A stretch of 64,000 nt of DNA from Tistrella mobilis KA081020-065. Its GTDB lineage: Bacteria > Pseudomonadota > Alphaproteobacteria > Tistrellales > Tistrellaceae. The stretch spans positions 417,501-481,500 of the forward strand of contig NC_017956.1 of the NCBI RefSeq assembly GCF_000264455.2. Reading direction: 5' to 3'. The position numbers and the translations under genes were made by a program. Positions within the stretch are counted from its first letter, which is position 1, and each line of letters begins with the position of its first letter. The notes below the pieces were generated by a model. That model saw only the letters and a program-made list of their open reading frames with translations, was not told where the DNA came from and made no database searches. Positions 1-9,314 of this stretch are shown piece by piece.

Positions 1-1365
1 ATGGCCGAGGGCTCGGTTTACGAGGTCGAGGTGGATGCCGACGGCAAGGCGGATCGGGTCGATGTCACCGGCAGCGCCTCCCTTGCGGGGTCGGTGCTGG
101 CGATGGCGGCGGGCGGCAATTATGCGCCGCTGACCGACTACACCATCCTGACCGCGGAAGAGGGTGTGACCGGCAGCTTCGGCACCGTGACCAGTTCTCT
201 GGCCTTCCTCGACCCGACGCTCCGCTATGGGGCGAAGGACGTCACGCTCCGCCTGGAGCGCAACGACACCTCGTTCAGGAGCGTGGCCGGCACGGCCAAT
301 CAGCGCGCCACGGCCGCCGCGGTCGAAAGCCTCGCCATGGGCAATGCCGTCTATGATGCGGTGGTGCTGACCGACACCGGGACGGCGAGTGCCGCCTTCG
401 ACAGCCTGTCGGGCGAGCTGCATGCCTCGGCGGCCGGTGCGCTGATGCAGGGTGCGATGGCGGTCGGCGACGTGGTCGCCGCCCAGGGCGCGCTCAGCGC
501 CGGCAGTGCCGGCATCGAGGCCCCGGCTTCGGCGGCCTTCGGCGCCGGGCGGATGTGGCTGCAGGCCTATGGTGCCTGGGGCTCGAATGATGGCGACGAC
601 GTCACCTCGATCGACCGCAACACCTCGGGCACGCTGTTCGGCCTGGATGCCGCGGTCGGCGAAAACTGGCGGATCGGTGCCTTCGCCGGCTTCGGTCAGG
701 CTTCGGTCAAGCAGGACGGCACGGGGAGCAAGCTCGATGCCGACAGCTATCATGTCGGTCTTTATGCCGCGACCCGCATGGGCGGCTTCGGCGCGCATCT
801 GGGTGCGGCCTACAGCCTGAACGACGCCGAGACCACCCGCCATGTCGCCTATGCCGGCACCACTGAAACCCTGACCGCGGATTACGACGTCAATGCCGCC
901 CAGGTCTTCGGCGAGGTGAACTATCGCTTCGACACCAGCCATGGCGCTTTCGAGCCTTTCGCCGGCGTGGCCCATATCAGCCTGTCGGGCGACGACTTCA
1001 CCGAGACCGGCGGTGCTGCGGCCCTCGCGGGCGATGGCGTCGACATGCGCACCACCTTCACGACCCTCGGCCTGCGCACCGTGCAGGAATTCGGCCTGGG
1101 TGAGACCCCGGCGGCCTTCCGGGCGGAACTGGGCTGGCGTCATGCCTTCGGCGATGTCGACCCCGATGCGGATCTGCGCTTCGCCGTCGGCGGCTCGGGC
1201 TTTGGCGTGACCGGTGCCGCGATTGCGGAGAACACCGCCGTCCTGCGCACCGGTCTCGAGGTCGGGCTCACCGACGACACCGCCCTGTCGGTCGGCTATG
1301 GCGGCCAGTTCGGCGGCGACGTCACCGACCACTCGGTCACCGCGAAGCTGCGCATTCAGTTCTGA
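1..1365 (+). CDS. Autotransporter, C-terminal part (5' end outside window)
   Basis: This is the C-terminal part of a type V autotransporter, which secretes its own passenger domain across the outer membrane. The frame is open from base 1, so the ATG there is probably an internal Met and the gene continues upstream. Residues 1-95 look like the end of a beta-helical passenger (Gly/Ala/Thr-rich, with the segment NYAPLTDYTILTA typical of the passenger-barrel junction). Residues from about 180 to 454 form the translocator barrel, with alternating aromatic and small residues (MWLQAYGAWG near the start). The protein ends in LRIQF, and a C-terminal Phe is the usual barrel-assembly signal. A strong hairpin follows 21 bases after the stop. 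The passenger function cannot be judged because that part is missing. Confidence 0.9.
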   Translation: MAEGSVYEVEVDADGKADRVDVTGSASLAGSVLAMAAGGNYAPLTDYTILTAEEGVTGSFGTVTSSLAFLDPTLRYGAKDVTLRLERNDTSFRSVAGTANQRATAAAVESLAMGNAVYDAVVLTDTGTASAAFDSLSGELHASAAGALMQGAMAVGDVVAAQGALSAGSAGIEAPASAAFGAGRMWLQAYGAWGSNDGDDVTSIDRNTSGTLFGLDAAVGENWRIGAFAGFGQASVKQDGTGSKLDADSYHVGLYAATRMGGFGAHLGAAYSLNDAETTRHVAYAGTTETLTADYDVNAAQVFGEVNYRFDTSHGAFEPFAGVAHISLSGDDFTETGGAAALAGDGVDMRTTFTTLGLRTVQEFGLGETPAAFRAELGWRHAFGDVDPDADLRFAVGGSGFGVTGAAIAENTAVLRTGLEVGLTDDTALSVGYGGQFGGDVTDHSVTAKLRIQF

Positions 1366-1386
1366 TCGCAGTCACCGTCGTCAGAA

Positions 1387-1419
1387 CGGACGGGGAGGGG
1401 GACACCCCCTCCCCGTCCG
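1387..1419. terminator. Perfect 15-bp hairpin after the autotransporter
   Basis: Bases 1387-1401 (CGGACGGGGAGGGGG) pair perfectly with 1405-1419 around the 3-nt loop ACA. There is no T run, only a short AT-rich stretch (GTATATAG) downstream. The position between a stop codon and the next gene on the same strand fits a terminator or an mRNA 3'-end stabiliser. Confidence 0.7.
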
Positions 1420-1472
1420 CGTATATAGTGAGGTCTTATCGACGCGAGACCTCATCCGGTTTCGGGGGACGA

Positions 1473-2252
1473 ATGGACGACACGGACAAGAAGAGCCGAC
1501 GGCAGGCGCAACTCGTCGCGCATCTTCAGCAACATCGCTTCATCTCGCTCGACGAGATTTCGACCCGCTTCGGGGTGACCACCCAGACGGCCCGCCGCGA
1601 TCTCATCGATCTGGAAGAGGCGGGGCTGGTCCGCCGGCTCCACGGCGGCGGCACGCTTGCGGCGCCGCCCATAGACCCGCCGACCTATCGTCAGCGCCGG
1701 GTCGAGAATGCCGACGGCAAGGCCCGGATCGGTGCGCGGGTGGCAGAGCTGGTCGGGGACGGATCAGCGGTCTTCCTCGACACCGGCACCACCTGCGAAG
1801 CGGTGGCGCAGGCGCTGACCGGGCGGCAGAACCTGCGGGTCGTGACCTACAGCCTGCGCAGCGCAGCCCTGTTGAGCGAGGTGGAAAGCGCCACCGTCGC
1901 GGTTCCGGGCGGGTTCGTCCGCCATGTCGATGCCGGCGTCTTCAGCCACGAGACCGTCGATTTCATCGGCGCCTTCCGCTTCGACACCGCGGTGATCTCG
2001 GTCAGCGGCATCGACGAGCACGGCATCATGGGCGATGACGATCATGGCGAGGTGCAGGCGGTGCGCGCGGCCATGCAGCAGGCGAAGCGCACCATTCTGG
2101 CGGTCGACGGCAGCAAGTTCTTCCGCCGTGGTCTGGTCTCGCTGGCGGTGATCACCGAGGTCGACCTGGTGGTGACCGATACCCCGCCGCCGCCCGCGAT
2201 CACGGCCCTGCTCGCCGTGGCCGGGGTGGGGGTGGAACTGGCGGGCGGCTGA
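1473..2252 (+). CDS. DeoR/GlpR-family transcriptional regulator
   Basis: A 259-residue DeoR-type regulator. Residues 7-60 form the N-terminal winged helix-turn-helix (RRQAQLVAHLQQHRFISL, then TTQTARRDLIDLEEAGLVRR and the HGG turn that is standard in this family). The rest is the sugar-phosphate isomerase-like sensor domain with the DTGTT phosphate-loop motif and the late IAVDGSKF-like motif, here ILAVDGSKFFRRG. DeoR proteins usually repress sugar or nucleoside catabolic genes and respond to a phosphorylated sugar. I start it at 1473 because GGGGGACG lies just upstream; an in-frame start at 1428 has no clear ribosome site. No catabolic operon sits beside it, so its target is unknown. Confidence 0.9.
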   Translation: MDDTDKKSRRQAQLVAHLQQHRFISLDEISTRFGVTTQTARRDLIDLEEAGLVRRLHGGGTLAAPPIDPPTYRQRRVENADGKARIGARVAELVGDGSAVFLDTGTTCEAVAQALTGRQNLRVVTYSLRSAALLSEVESATVAVPGGFVRHVDAGVFSHETVDFIGAFRFDTAVISVSGIDEHGIMGDDDHGEVQAVRAAMQQAKRTILAVDGSKFFRRGLVSLAVITEVDLVVTDTPPPPAITALLAVAGVGVELAGG

Positions 2253-2271
2253 CCGCGGCTTATGGCGGACC

Positions 2272-3657
2272 TCAGGCCTCGACGCGCAGATAGCCGGTCA
2301 GCCCGGTCTTCTGATGTTCGATGACGTGGCAGTGGAAGGCCCAGTCGCCGGGATTGTCGGCGACCAGGGCCACGTCCATGGTCTCGCCGGATTGCAGCAG
2401 GGCGGTGTCGGTGAGCAGCGGCAGGATCTCGCGCTTGTCCGACCGCAACAGCCGGAAGGTCAGCCCGTGAAGATGGATCGGATGGTCGTTGGGCGATTCG
2501 TTCCGCAGCCGCAGCACATAGGGCTTCCCCTGTTTCAGAACCGCGAGCGGCGCCATCGGGTCGGGGGTATCGCCTTCCCAGGCGATGCGGTTGATCGACC
2601 AGAAAGTGTAGCCCAGCGTGCCGCAGATGCTGGCGACCGGCGGCTTGCCGCCGGGCGACCAGCCGAAGACGAATTCCAGGATCTCCGCCCGGGCCAGATC
2701 GGGCTCCGCAACCGGGTTCGCCACCAGCGGCTTCAGCTCCATCAAGCTGCGCCGGGCGCTCTTGCCGGCCGGCCGGAAGCGGGCGATGGGCTGGGGCCCC
2801 TGGGGCAGGCGCAGGGCCAGGGTGACGATCTCGTCCGCGCTGTCGGGCATGCGTAGCGCAATATCGGCGCGCTGGCCGGGGGCCAGCAGCACGCCCCGGG
2901 GCGGCAGCGGCCGGGCCAGGGGGTTGGAATCGAGTGCGATCACCTGCGCCTCGCCGCCGGTCACCTCGTAGAGGCCGACCCGGGTGACGTCGGTGACCGC
3001 CAGCCTGAGGCGGATCAGCCCGCCCGCCGGCAGATCGTAGACCGGCTCCACCTGCCAGTTCACGGTCGACACCGTGCCCAGCGTGCCGCCACGGGCGGCG
3101 GCACGGGCGCGGAAGAATTCGATGAACTGGCCGTCCTGACCCAGGCGGAAATCACGGATGTTGAGCGGCAGATCCCGGTCGAAGCCGGGATCTTCGTCCT
3201 CTTCCACCACCAGCAGCCCGGTCAGGCCGCGGCCCATCTGTTCCAGCGTGTTGCAATGGGGATGGTACCAGAAGGTGCCGGCATCCGGCGGCGTCAGGGT
3301 GTAGCGGAAGCTCTGCCCCGGATCGATCGGGGCCTGGGTCAGATAGGGCACGCCGTCCATGGCGTTGTCGATCCGCAGGCCATGCCAGTGGACCACGGTC
3401 GTCTCGGCCAGGTTGTTGACCACATCGACGGTGAACGGCCGGCCGCGGCGCATGCGCAGCACCGGCGGCGGGCCGTCGGTGGCGAAGCTCATCATGTCGC
3501 GGGTGACCGTGCCCGGCACGATCGGATGGTCGAGCCCGCTCACCGGCAGGGTCAGGTCGGCGGCAGCCATGCCCCGGCGGGTGATCAGGCTGGTGCCGGC
3601 GGCGATGGCGAGGCCGGCGGCGCTGCCGAGCAGGAGTTCGCGGCGGGTCACGGCCAT
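2272..3657 (-). CDS. Tat-exported multicopper oxidase
   Basis: A 461-residue periplasmic multicopper oxidase (laccase/CueO type), which oxidises substrates such as Cu(I), Fe(II) or phenols while reducing O2 to water. All four copper motifs are present: HWHG at residues 90-93, WYHPH at 130-134, HPIHLHG at 392-398 and HCHVIEHQKTGL from 442. The last supplies the type 1 Cys443, with Leu at the axial position. The N-terminus has a twin-arginine signal (VTRRELLLGSAAG), as expected for a protein exported with copper bound. It diverges from an AraC-type regulator, and a Fur-like site lies between them, so a role in metal handling is plausible. No methionine-rich CueO-type insert is obvious, so the substrate is open. 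Confidence 0.92.
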   Translation of the reverse strand: MAVTRRELLLGSAAGLAIAAGTSLITRRGMAAADLTLPVSGLDHPIVPGTVTRDMMSFATDGPPPVLRMRRGRPFTVDVVNNLAETTVVHWHGLRIDNAMDGVPYLTQAPIDPGQSFRYTLTPPDAGTFWYHPHCNTLEQMGRGLTGLLVVEEDEDPGFDRDLPLNIRDFRLGQDGQFIEFFRARAAARGGTLGTVSTVNWQVEPVYDLPAGGLIRLRLAVTDVTRVGLYEVTGGEAQVIALDSNPLARPLPPRGVLLAPGQRADIALRMPDSADEIVTLALRLPQGPQPIARFRPAGKSARRSLMELKPLVANPVAEPDLARAEILEFVFGWSPGGKPPVASICGTLGYTFWSINRIAWEGDTPDPMAPLAVLKQGKPYVLRLRNESPNDHPIHLHGLTFRLLRSDKREILPLLTDTALLQSGETMDVALVADNPGDWAFHCHVIEHQKTGLTGYLRVEA

Positions 3658-3768
3658 TGTCGACTGCCCTTTGTCATGGAACTACCGGGCCGATCCTGGC
3701 AGGACCTGCGCGAGTTTCAAGCCGCCAGCCCCGCGCAAATCGCCGCAGCTGCCGGGTCGGGCTTTGTT

Positions 3769-3787
3769 GCGACTGATTCTCAATAAA
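3769..3787. promoter_or_regulatory. Candidate Fur box between multicopper oxidase and AraC regulator
   Basis: The 19-mer GCGACTGATTCTCAATAAA matches the classical Fur consensus GATAATGATAATCATTATC at 11 of 19 positions, including the ACTGATTCTCAAT core. It lies 62 bp before the AraC start and 112 bp before the divergent oxidase start. It is a visual match only. Confidence 0.45.
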
Positions 3788-3848
3788 TGCTAGGGTCGCG
3801 GCAAGTGATTCCTGTCCTGCCCCGTCGACGGGGGCTGGAGGTGTGCGC

Positions 3849-4661
3849 ATGTCGGTCTCCTCGTTCAGCATCGCGGTTGCGGATGGTGTCTTCCGCGCTG
3901 ATCCGTCGGCCTTGCCGACAGAGACGGTGCTGCCCGGTCTGAAGCTGGGTCTTGTCATGAGCGGTCGTTTCGGCCTGACGGTCGACGGCGGCAGGGATCT
4001 CGACATCGCCGGGCCGGCCATCTGCCTGCTGGTGGCCGAGCGGGCCTTCGAGACCCGCCACGGCATGACGGCGCAGGATGGTGTGCGCTACGTGACCATC
4101 GCCCTCGATCCCACCTCTCGCGATGATCTGCTCGGCAGCGATGCTGAACGGCTGGGCGCCGGATCCGGCGCACCCGGCATTCACCAGGCCCGGGCCGGGC
4201 GGACGGCCTGCGCTTTGGCCCTGCAGATCGCGACCTGCCCGTTCTCGGGCGGTGTCGGCCGGGCCTGGCGAGCGGCCAAAGGGCTGGAACTGGTCGCGAC
4301 GGTTGCAGCCGGCTTCCTTGAGACCGATGGCCGGGGTGCGCGCCTGACCAGCCGCGATCTGGAACGGTTGCGAGAGGCATATCACATCCTGAAGACCGCG
4401 CCGGCCGATGCGCCGACGCTGCCGGTGCTGGCAAGGCGGGTGGGGATGAATGTGCGCAAGCTGACCGACGGCTTCCGTCGCCAGTTCGGCACCAGCATCG
4501 CCGATTTCGTCGCCGAGGAACGGTTACATCTGGCTTATCGCCTGATATCGACCGGCGAGATGGGGGTCGCCGAGGCGGCCTATCGGGTCGGCTACAGCCC
4601 CAATCATCTGTCCACCGCCTTCCGCCGCCGTTTCGGCATCTCGCCCGGGCGGCTGCGCTGA
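3849..4661 (+). CDS. AraC-family transcriptional regulator (PchR-like context)
   Basis: A 270-residue AraC/XylS regulator. The C-terminal 100 residues hold the two helix-turn-helix motifs, ending in the signature VAEAAYRVGYSPNHLSTAFRRRFGISPGRLR region (RVGYSPNHLSTAFRRRFG is the diagnostic second motif). The N-terminal 150 residues are a poorly conserved sensor domain. I chose ATG 3849 because GGAGG at 3837-3841 sits 7 nt upstream; the GTG at 3843 is too close. It lies next to a siderophore receptor and its permease, the arrangement of PchR-type regulators that activate uptake of the siderophore they bind. The ligand is not known. Confidence 0.88.
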   Translation: MSVSSFSIAVADGVFRADPSALPTETVLPGLKLGLVMSGRFGLTVDGGRDLDIAGPAICLLVAERAFETRHGMTAQDGVRYVTIALDPTSRDDLLGSDAERLGAGSGAPGIHQARAGRTACALALQIATCPFSGGVGRAWRAAKGLELVATVAAGFLETDGRGARLTSRDLERLREAYHILKTAPADAPTLPVLARRVGMNVRKLTDGFRRQFGTSIADFVAEERLHLAYRLISTGEMGVAEAAYRVGYSPNHLSTAFRRRFGISPGRLR

Positions 4662-4738
4662 TCCGGTCCCGCCGCCCGTCCGCGGAGATCTGACTCCTGC
4701 CATCGTAGGCCTCCGGCATTTCGGAGACCGGCCACAGA

Positions 4739-4753
4739 TGCGATTCATTCGCA
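4739..4753. promoter_or_regulatory. Fur-like palindrome upstream of TonB receptor
   Basis: TGCGA-TTCAT-TCGCA is a perfect 5-bp inverted repeat. On the minus strand it reads TTGCGAATGAATCGCA, close to the TTGCGAATGATTC-type Fur sites of many proteobacteria. It lies 52 bp before the receptor start. It resembles the site in front of the second receptor near 49.7 kb. Confidence 0.55.
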
Positions 4754-4805
4754 ACATGACGCGCGCCGTCCGTCTCCGTTCCTGCCGATATCAGAGGCCT
4801 CTCTC

Positions 4806-6953
4806 ATGCCGCTCTCCCGTTCCGGCTCCGCCCGGCTGTCGCCCACGCTCCTGATTGCTGCCGGGCTGCTTTCCCAGGCCTCGCCGGTTTTTGCCGCCGA
4901 TGCAGAGGATGCCGAGACCCTGCCCGCCCTTCAGGTGCAGGAGACGCGCCCCGCGTCGTGGAGGCCGGCCGGCGGTGTGGTCGCCCAGACCGCGACCATC
5001 GGCACAAAGACCGATGCCCCGCTGTCCGAGACGCCGCAATCGGTGTCGGTGGTGACCCGCGAACAGATGGAGATGCAGCAGGCCCAGAGCCTGGGGGAGG
5101 CACTGCGCTACACGCCGGGCATCGTCACCGGCCTCGCCAATGCCGACAATCGATACGACCAGCTCACCATCCGCGGCTTCAATGCCACCACGCTCGGCCT
5201 CTATCGCGACGGGCTCCGGCAGATGTCGAACCAGATGACCACCCGGATCGAGCCCTTCGGCCTGGAGCGGATCGAGGTGCTGCGCGGCCCGGCCTCGGTG
5301 CTCTATGGTCAGGCGGCACCGGGCGGGCTGGTCAATGCGATCACCAAGCGCCCGACCGCCGATCCGCTGCACATGGTGGAAATCTCGGGCGGGAGCCACG
5401 ATCGGCTGCAGGCGGCCGTGGATCTGAGCGGGCGGCTGGTGGATGACGGCCGCGCCCTGTTCCGGCTGACGGCCCTTGCCCGCGACGCCGATGCCCAGAT
5501 CGACCATAACCGCGACGACCGGATCTATGTCGCCCCGGCGCTGACCCTGTCGCTTGGCGAGGATACCAGCCTCACTTTGCTCGCCAGCCGTCAGCAGGAC
5601 GAGGCGGGAACTCCGGGCCCGCTGCCCGCCTCGGGCACGGTGCTGCCCAACATGCACGGGCGGATCCCGATGACCCGCTATTCCGGTGATCCGTCGCTCA
5701 ACGAATTCGACCGTACCCAGACCGCTTTCGGTTGGGCTTTCGAGCATCGTTTCGACGACCGCTGGCAGCTGCGTCAGAACACCCGCTATGACCGGCTCGA
5801 TTTCGATCAGGCCAATGTCTACGCCTACACCCCGCTTGCGACCGACGGCACCATGGTCAACCGGGGCGCCTATCGCTTCGGTGTCGATGCGGATCTCTTC
5901 AACACCGACACCCAGCTCCAGGCGGACTGGCAGGCGGGGCCGGCGTCCGTCACCTCGCTCTTTGGCCTCGATTACCGCTACAACGCCGAGGATTTCTACC
6001 AGTTCATGGGTGCGGCAACGCCGATCGACCTCTATGACCCGGTCTATGGTCAGGCGATCGCCAACCCGTCGCTGAAGGTCACGGACAACACCACCCGGAT
6101 CGACCAGATCGGCGTCTATACCCACCAGCAGATCCGCCTGCCCCAGGGGCTGGTGCTGAGCCTGGGTGGCAGGCAGGACTGGGCCCGCAGCCGGGTCACC
6201 AACCATATGGACGATGACGCCCGCACCAGCCAGTCAGATGATGCCTTCACCTGGCGGGCGGGGGCGGCCTGGGCCTTCGAGGCGGGCCTGACCCCTTATG
6301 TCTCCTGGTCGACCTCGTTCTCGCCGGTCTCGGGCACGGATGTCGATGGCCGGGCGTTCCGGCCGTCGGAGGCGGAGCAGCTGGAAGTCGGGGCCAAATT
6401 CCAGCCCGACGGTTTCGACAGCTTTTTCACCCTGGCCTGGTTCGATCTGACCCAGACCAATGTCGTCACGGCGAGCGCCACCAACCCGGCTGCCCGTTAC
6501 CAGATCGGCGAGATTCGCAGCCGTGGTATCGAAGTGCAGGCGGTGGCCGAGCTGGGCAGGGGGGTCAGCCTGATCGGCGCCTACACCTGGCAGGATCCCG
6601 AAGTGACCCGCAGCCTGGGCGCCGATCTGCATAAGAAGCCCACCGGCATCCCCGATCATATGGCGTCGCTCTGGGGCGACTATACGGTTCAGTCCGGGCC
6701 GCTGGCCGGGCTGGGGCTGGGGGCCGGTGTCCGCTATGTGGGCGAAAGCGCCGGCGATGCCCGCAACAGCTTCACCGTGCCCGATGTCACGCTCGTCGAT
6801 CTTGGGGTGCGCTATCAGGCGGGCGACTGGCGGGTGGCGGTGAATGCCAGCAATCTCTTCGACCGCTATTACGTCGCCGGCTGCTCGTCCGAGGCCAATT
6901 GCAGCCTGGGCTATGAGCGCACGGTCGTGGCCAGCCTGCGCTACAGCTGGTGA
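4806..6953 (+). CDS. TonB-dependent siderophore receptor (FhuA/FpvA-type)
   Basis: A 715-residue outer-membrane TonB-dependent receptor for a ferric siderophore. Residues 1-30 are a signal peptide (cleavage after SPVFA). The plug domain spans about 55-180 and includes TPQSVSVVTREQM, YDQLTIRGFN, GLYRDGLRQM and IEVLRGPASVLYGQAAPGG, all typical of siderophore receptors. The remainder is a 22-strand-type barrel ending in the aromatic residue W (SLRYSW). It is preceded by a Fur-like palindrome and an AraC regulator and followed after 4 bp by an inner-membrane siderophore permease, so iron-repressed, ligand-induced expression is likely. The siderophore is not identifiable by eye; the ferrichrome/hydroxamate class is a guess. 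Confidence 0.95.
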   Translation: MPLSRSGSARLSPTLLIAAGLLSQASPVFAADAEDAETLPALQVQETRPASWRPAGGVVAQTATIGTKTDAPLSETPQSVSVVTREQMEMQQAQSLGEALRYTPGIVTGLANADNRYDQLTIRGFNATTLGLYRDGLRQMSNQMTTRIEPFGLERIEVLRGPASVLYGQAAPGGLVNAITKRPTADPLHMVEISGGSHDRLQAAVDLSGRLVDDGRALFRLTALARDADAQIDHNRDDRIYVAPALTLSLGEDTSLTLLASRQQDEAGTPGPLPASGTVLPNMHGRIPMTRYSGDPSLNEFDRTQTAFGWAFEHRFDDRWQLRQNTRYDRLDFDQANVYAYTPLATDGTMVNRGAYRFGVDADLFNTDTQLQADWQAGPASVTSLFGLDYRYNAEDFYQFMGAATPIDLYDPVYGQAIANPSLKVTDNTTRIDQIGVYTHQQIRLPQGLVLSLGGRQDWARSRVTNHMDDDARTSQSDDAFTWRAGAAWAFEAGLTPYVSWSTSFSPVSGTDVDGRAFRPSEAEQLEVGAKFQPDGFDSFFTLAWFDLTQTNVVTASATNPAARYQIGEIRSRGIEVQAVAELGRGVSLIGAYTWQDPEVTRSLGADLHKKPTGIPDHMASLWGDYTVQSGPLAGLGLGAGVRYVGESAGDARNSFTVPDVTLVDLGVRYQAGDWRVAVNASNLFDRYYVAGCSSEANCSLGYERTVVASLRYSW

Positions 6954-6957
6954 CGCC

Positions 6958-8220
6958 ATGACCCTCGGAACCGGTCGTCCCTTCGCCTTCCTGATGATCG
7001 CCGTCCTCTACATGACCCAGGGCATTCCGCTGGGCCTGGCGATGGAGGCGCTGCCGGGCTTGCTGCGCCAGCAGGGAGCGGCCCTTGACAGGCTCGCCTT
7101 CCTGCCGCTGGTCGGGCTGCCCTGGGTGCTGAAATTCCTCTGGGCGCCGCTGGTCGACGACCGGTGGTCGCCGCGCCTCGGCCGTCGGCGGAGCTGGGTG
7201 CTGCCGATGCAGTCGCTGGTGCTGGCAACCCTGCTGGCCGTGGTGGCGACGGGGGTGTCCGAGACCGTCTCGGGCTGGCTGGTGGCGGGTTTTGCGCTTG
7301 CCTCGCTTGCCAGCGCCACCCAGGACACCGCCACCGACGGGCTTGCGGCCGAACACTTCCAGGGCCGCGATCTGGCCCGAGCCAACGGCATTCAGGTGGG
7401 CGGGACCATGATCGGCTTCTTCTTCGGCGGCTCCGGCACGCTGGTGATGGCCGGCATGATCGGCCTGACCGGGGCGCTTCTGGTGGTGGCCGGGGTGGTT
7501 GCGGCCGGGCTGGTGCTGGCCCTGTTCTGGCGGGAGGGGGTACCCCCGCAGCCTGGGGCTGCGCCGTACATGCGGGCCAGTCTCAGGGGGTTCGCGGCGC
7601 GGCCCGGCGCGCTGCCCCTGCTGGCGGTGGCGCTGCTTTCCGCCGTCACCGCCAGCGCCGGCTTTGGTCTGTGGAAGCTGTTCCTGATCGATGCCGGCTG
7701 GACGATCGCGGCGGTCGGCCGGCTCGGCATCGCGGCCGGTGCCGTCACCATTCTGCTCGGCTGTGGTGGCGGGGCCTGGATGGTGGCGCGCCTCGGCGCC
7801 TGGCGGGCGCTGTTCGTCGGGCTTGGGGCATCGGGGCTGGCGGCACTGATCTGGGCAGCGCAGGCGGCGGGTCTTCTGCCCCTCACGCCCGGACCGTCGC
7901 TTCTGTCGCTGCCTTTTCTCGCCGCCTCGCTCGGTGCCTTCGGGGCCGGGGCGGCCTCGGTCGCGGCCATGGCCCTGGCCATGCGCTTCGCCGCCGCCGC
8001 CGGCCAGGCCGGTACCGACATGACCTCGGTGCAAAGCACCCGGGATCTGGGTGAGATCGGCACCTCGTCGGCGATCACCGCCTTTGCCGCCGCCGCTGGC
8101 TATGGTGCTGCCTTCCTGGCGGTGGCCGTTGCGGCCGGTCTCACGATCGCGGCCGTGCTGCATGCCCGGCGGTCGGCGGCGCTGCGCCTGGCCGAGGCCG
8201 GGCTCAGGGAGGCGCCGTGA
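6958..8220 (+). CDS. RhtX/FptX-like MFS siderophore permease
   Basis: A 420-residue inner-membrane major-facilitator protein with about 12 hydrophobic helices. The opening FLMIAVLYMTQGIPLGL and the WVLKFLWAPLVDD motif are typical of the AmpG-like branch that includes RhtX and FptX, single-protein importers of ferric siderophores that replace an ABC system. ATQDTATDGLAAE near residue 120 fits the same branch. It begins 4 bp after the receptor stop, so the two are surely co-transcribed. The frame is open further upstream inside the receptor gene, but ATG 6958 is the natural start. The assignment rests on motifs plus context. Confidence 0.85.
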   Translation: MTLGTGRPFAFLMIAVLYMTQGIPLGLAMEALPGLLRQQGAALDRLAFLPLVGLPWVLKFLWAPLVDDRWSPRLGRRRSWVLPMQSLVLATLLAVVATGVSETVSGWLVAGFALASLASATQDTATDGLAAEHFQGRDLARANGIQVGGTMIGFFFGGSGTLVMAGMIGLTGALLVVAGVVAAGLVLALFWREGVPPQPGAAPYMRASLRGFAARPGALPLLAVALLSAVTASAGFGLWKLFLIDAGWTIAAVGRLGIAAGAVTILLGCGGGAWMVARLGAWRALFVGLGASGLAALIWAAQAAGLLPLTPGPSLLSLPFLAASLGAFGAGAASVAAMALAMRFAAAAGQAGTDMTSVQSTRDLGEIGTSSAITAFAAAAGYGAAFLAVAVAAGLTIAAVLHARRSAALRLAEAGLREAP

Positions 8221-9314
8221 TGCCCCGCCCTGTCCGGCCATCCTGGAGGAAGATCTGGCTGCAGCTGCATCTCTGGCTGGGGCTGACCATCGGGGCGGTG
8301 GCGGCCCTGCTGGGGGTGACCGGTGCCGCCCTTGTGGTGAAGGAGCCGTGGCTCCGCCTGGAACTGGGGGCGATGGCAAGACCGGTCGATCCTGCCGCGG
8401 CGCCCCTGCCGCCCGATCTTCAGGTACAGGCGGCCCAGGCGATCGCAACCGGGCCGCGTCGCCTGCTGTCTGTCACGGCCCCCGGCAGCGGGCCGATGCC
8501 GGTCGCCACCGTGCTTGCCCTGTTGACCGAACCGGCCGGCGAAGGTGGTCCGCGCTTTCTTGTCGCGACCTTCGATCCCGCGCGCGGCGACCTGCTCGGC
8601 ATCCGCCCGTTCGGGGATCTCGCCTTCGCGCAGGTGCTGGATCTGCATCGGGCGTTGGCTGGCGGCCCGACCGGCGCCGGGCTGGTGGCGGTGGTCGGGG
8701 TGGTGCTCTGCCTGTCGCTTGCGACGGGGGCCTGTCTCTGGTGGCCACGGCGACCGGAAGGCGGGCGGCGGCCGGGTGCCTGGCGCCGCCGGCTGCTGCC
8801 GTCGCTCGCTGGGCCCTGGCATCGGCAGATCAGGGTGCTGCACGTGACCGCAGGCATCTGGCTGCTGCTGCCGCTGGCGGTGGTGGCGGTGACCGGCACG
8901 CTGCTTGCGCGCCCCGATCTGATTGGCGCCGCGCGGCGTGGTCTGCCGCTCGCCGCTGCGGCCCCACCAGCGCCGGACGATGCCTGCGTAGCCGTGCCGG
9001 ATGCTGCCACCGCGGTGCGCCTGGGGCTCGCCGCATCGCAAAGCGGTACCTTCCTGGGTGTGATGGCGGCCGGGTCGGGCTGGATGGTCACGACGACCAC
9101 CGGCATGCTCATGGTCGACCCGGGTATGCTCGATCCGGGCTGTGGCACCGTGACGGCGATGCCCCGCGGTCCGGATCTGCACGGGGTCATGAACGCGCTG
9201 CACGGCCGGCTGATGCTGGGATGGCCCGGGCAGGTGGTGGCCTTTCTGGCCGGGCTCGCCCTGCCCGTGTTCTATGTCACAGGTCTCGTCATCTGGCTGC
9301 GCCGCCGACGGTGA
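8220..9314 (+). CDS. PepSY-associated membrane protein of the iron-uptake operon
   Basis: A 364-residue inner-membrane protein with the PepSY-TM layout: an N-terminal helix (LHLWLGLTIGAVAALLGVTGA), a periplasmic PepSY-like part, a central helix pair with the WWPRRP motif, the segment HVTAGIWLLLPLAVVAVTGTLL, and a last helix near 335-360. Conserved His residues (LHLW, LHRALAG, LHVTAG, LHGVMNALHG) resemble those of the ferric-siderophore reductase-like members of this family. Its ATG shares one base with the stop of the permease (TGATG), so translation is coupled. Reduction of the imported ferric siderophore is an inference from this context. Its last 26 bp overlap the convergent azoreductase. 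Confidence 0.82.
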   Translation: MPRPVRPSWRKIWLQLHLWLGLTIGAVAALLGVTGAALVVKEPWLRLELGAMARPVDPAAAPLPPDLQVQAAQAIATGPRRLLSVTAPGSGPMPVATVLALLTEPAGEGGPRFLVATFDPARGDLLGIRPFGDLAFAQVLDLHRALAGGPTGAGLVAVVGVVLCLSLATGACLWWPRRPEGGRRPGAWRRRLLPSLAGPWHRQIRVLHVTAGIWLLLPLAVVAVTGTLLARPDLIGAARRGLPLAAAAPPAPDDACVAVPDAATAVRLGLAASQSGTFLGVMAAGSGWMVTTTTGMLMVDPGMLDPGCGTVTAMPRGPDLHGVMNALHGRLMLGWPGQVVAFLAGLALPVFYVTGLVIWLRRRR

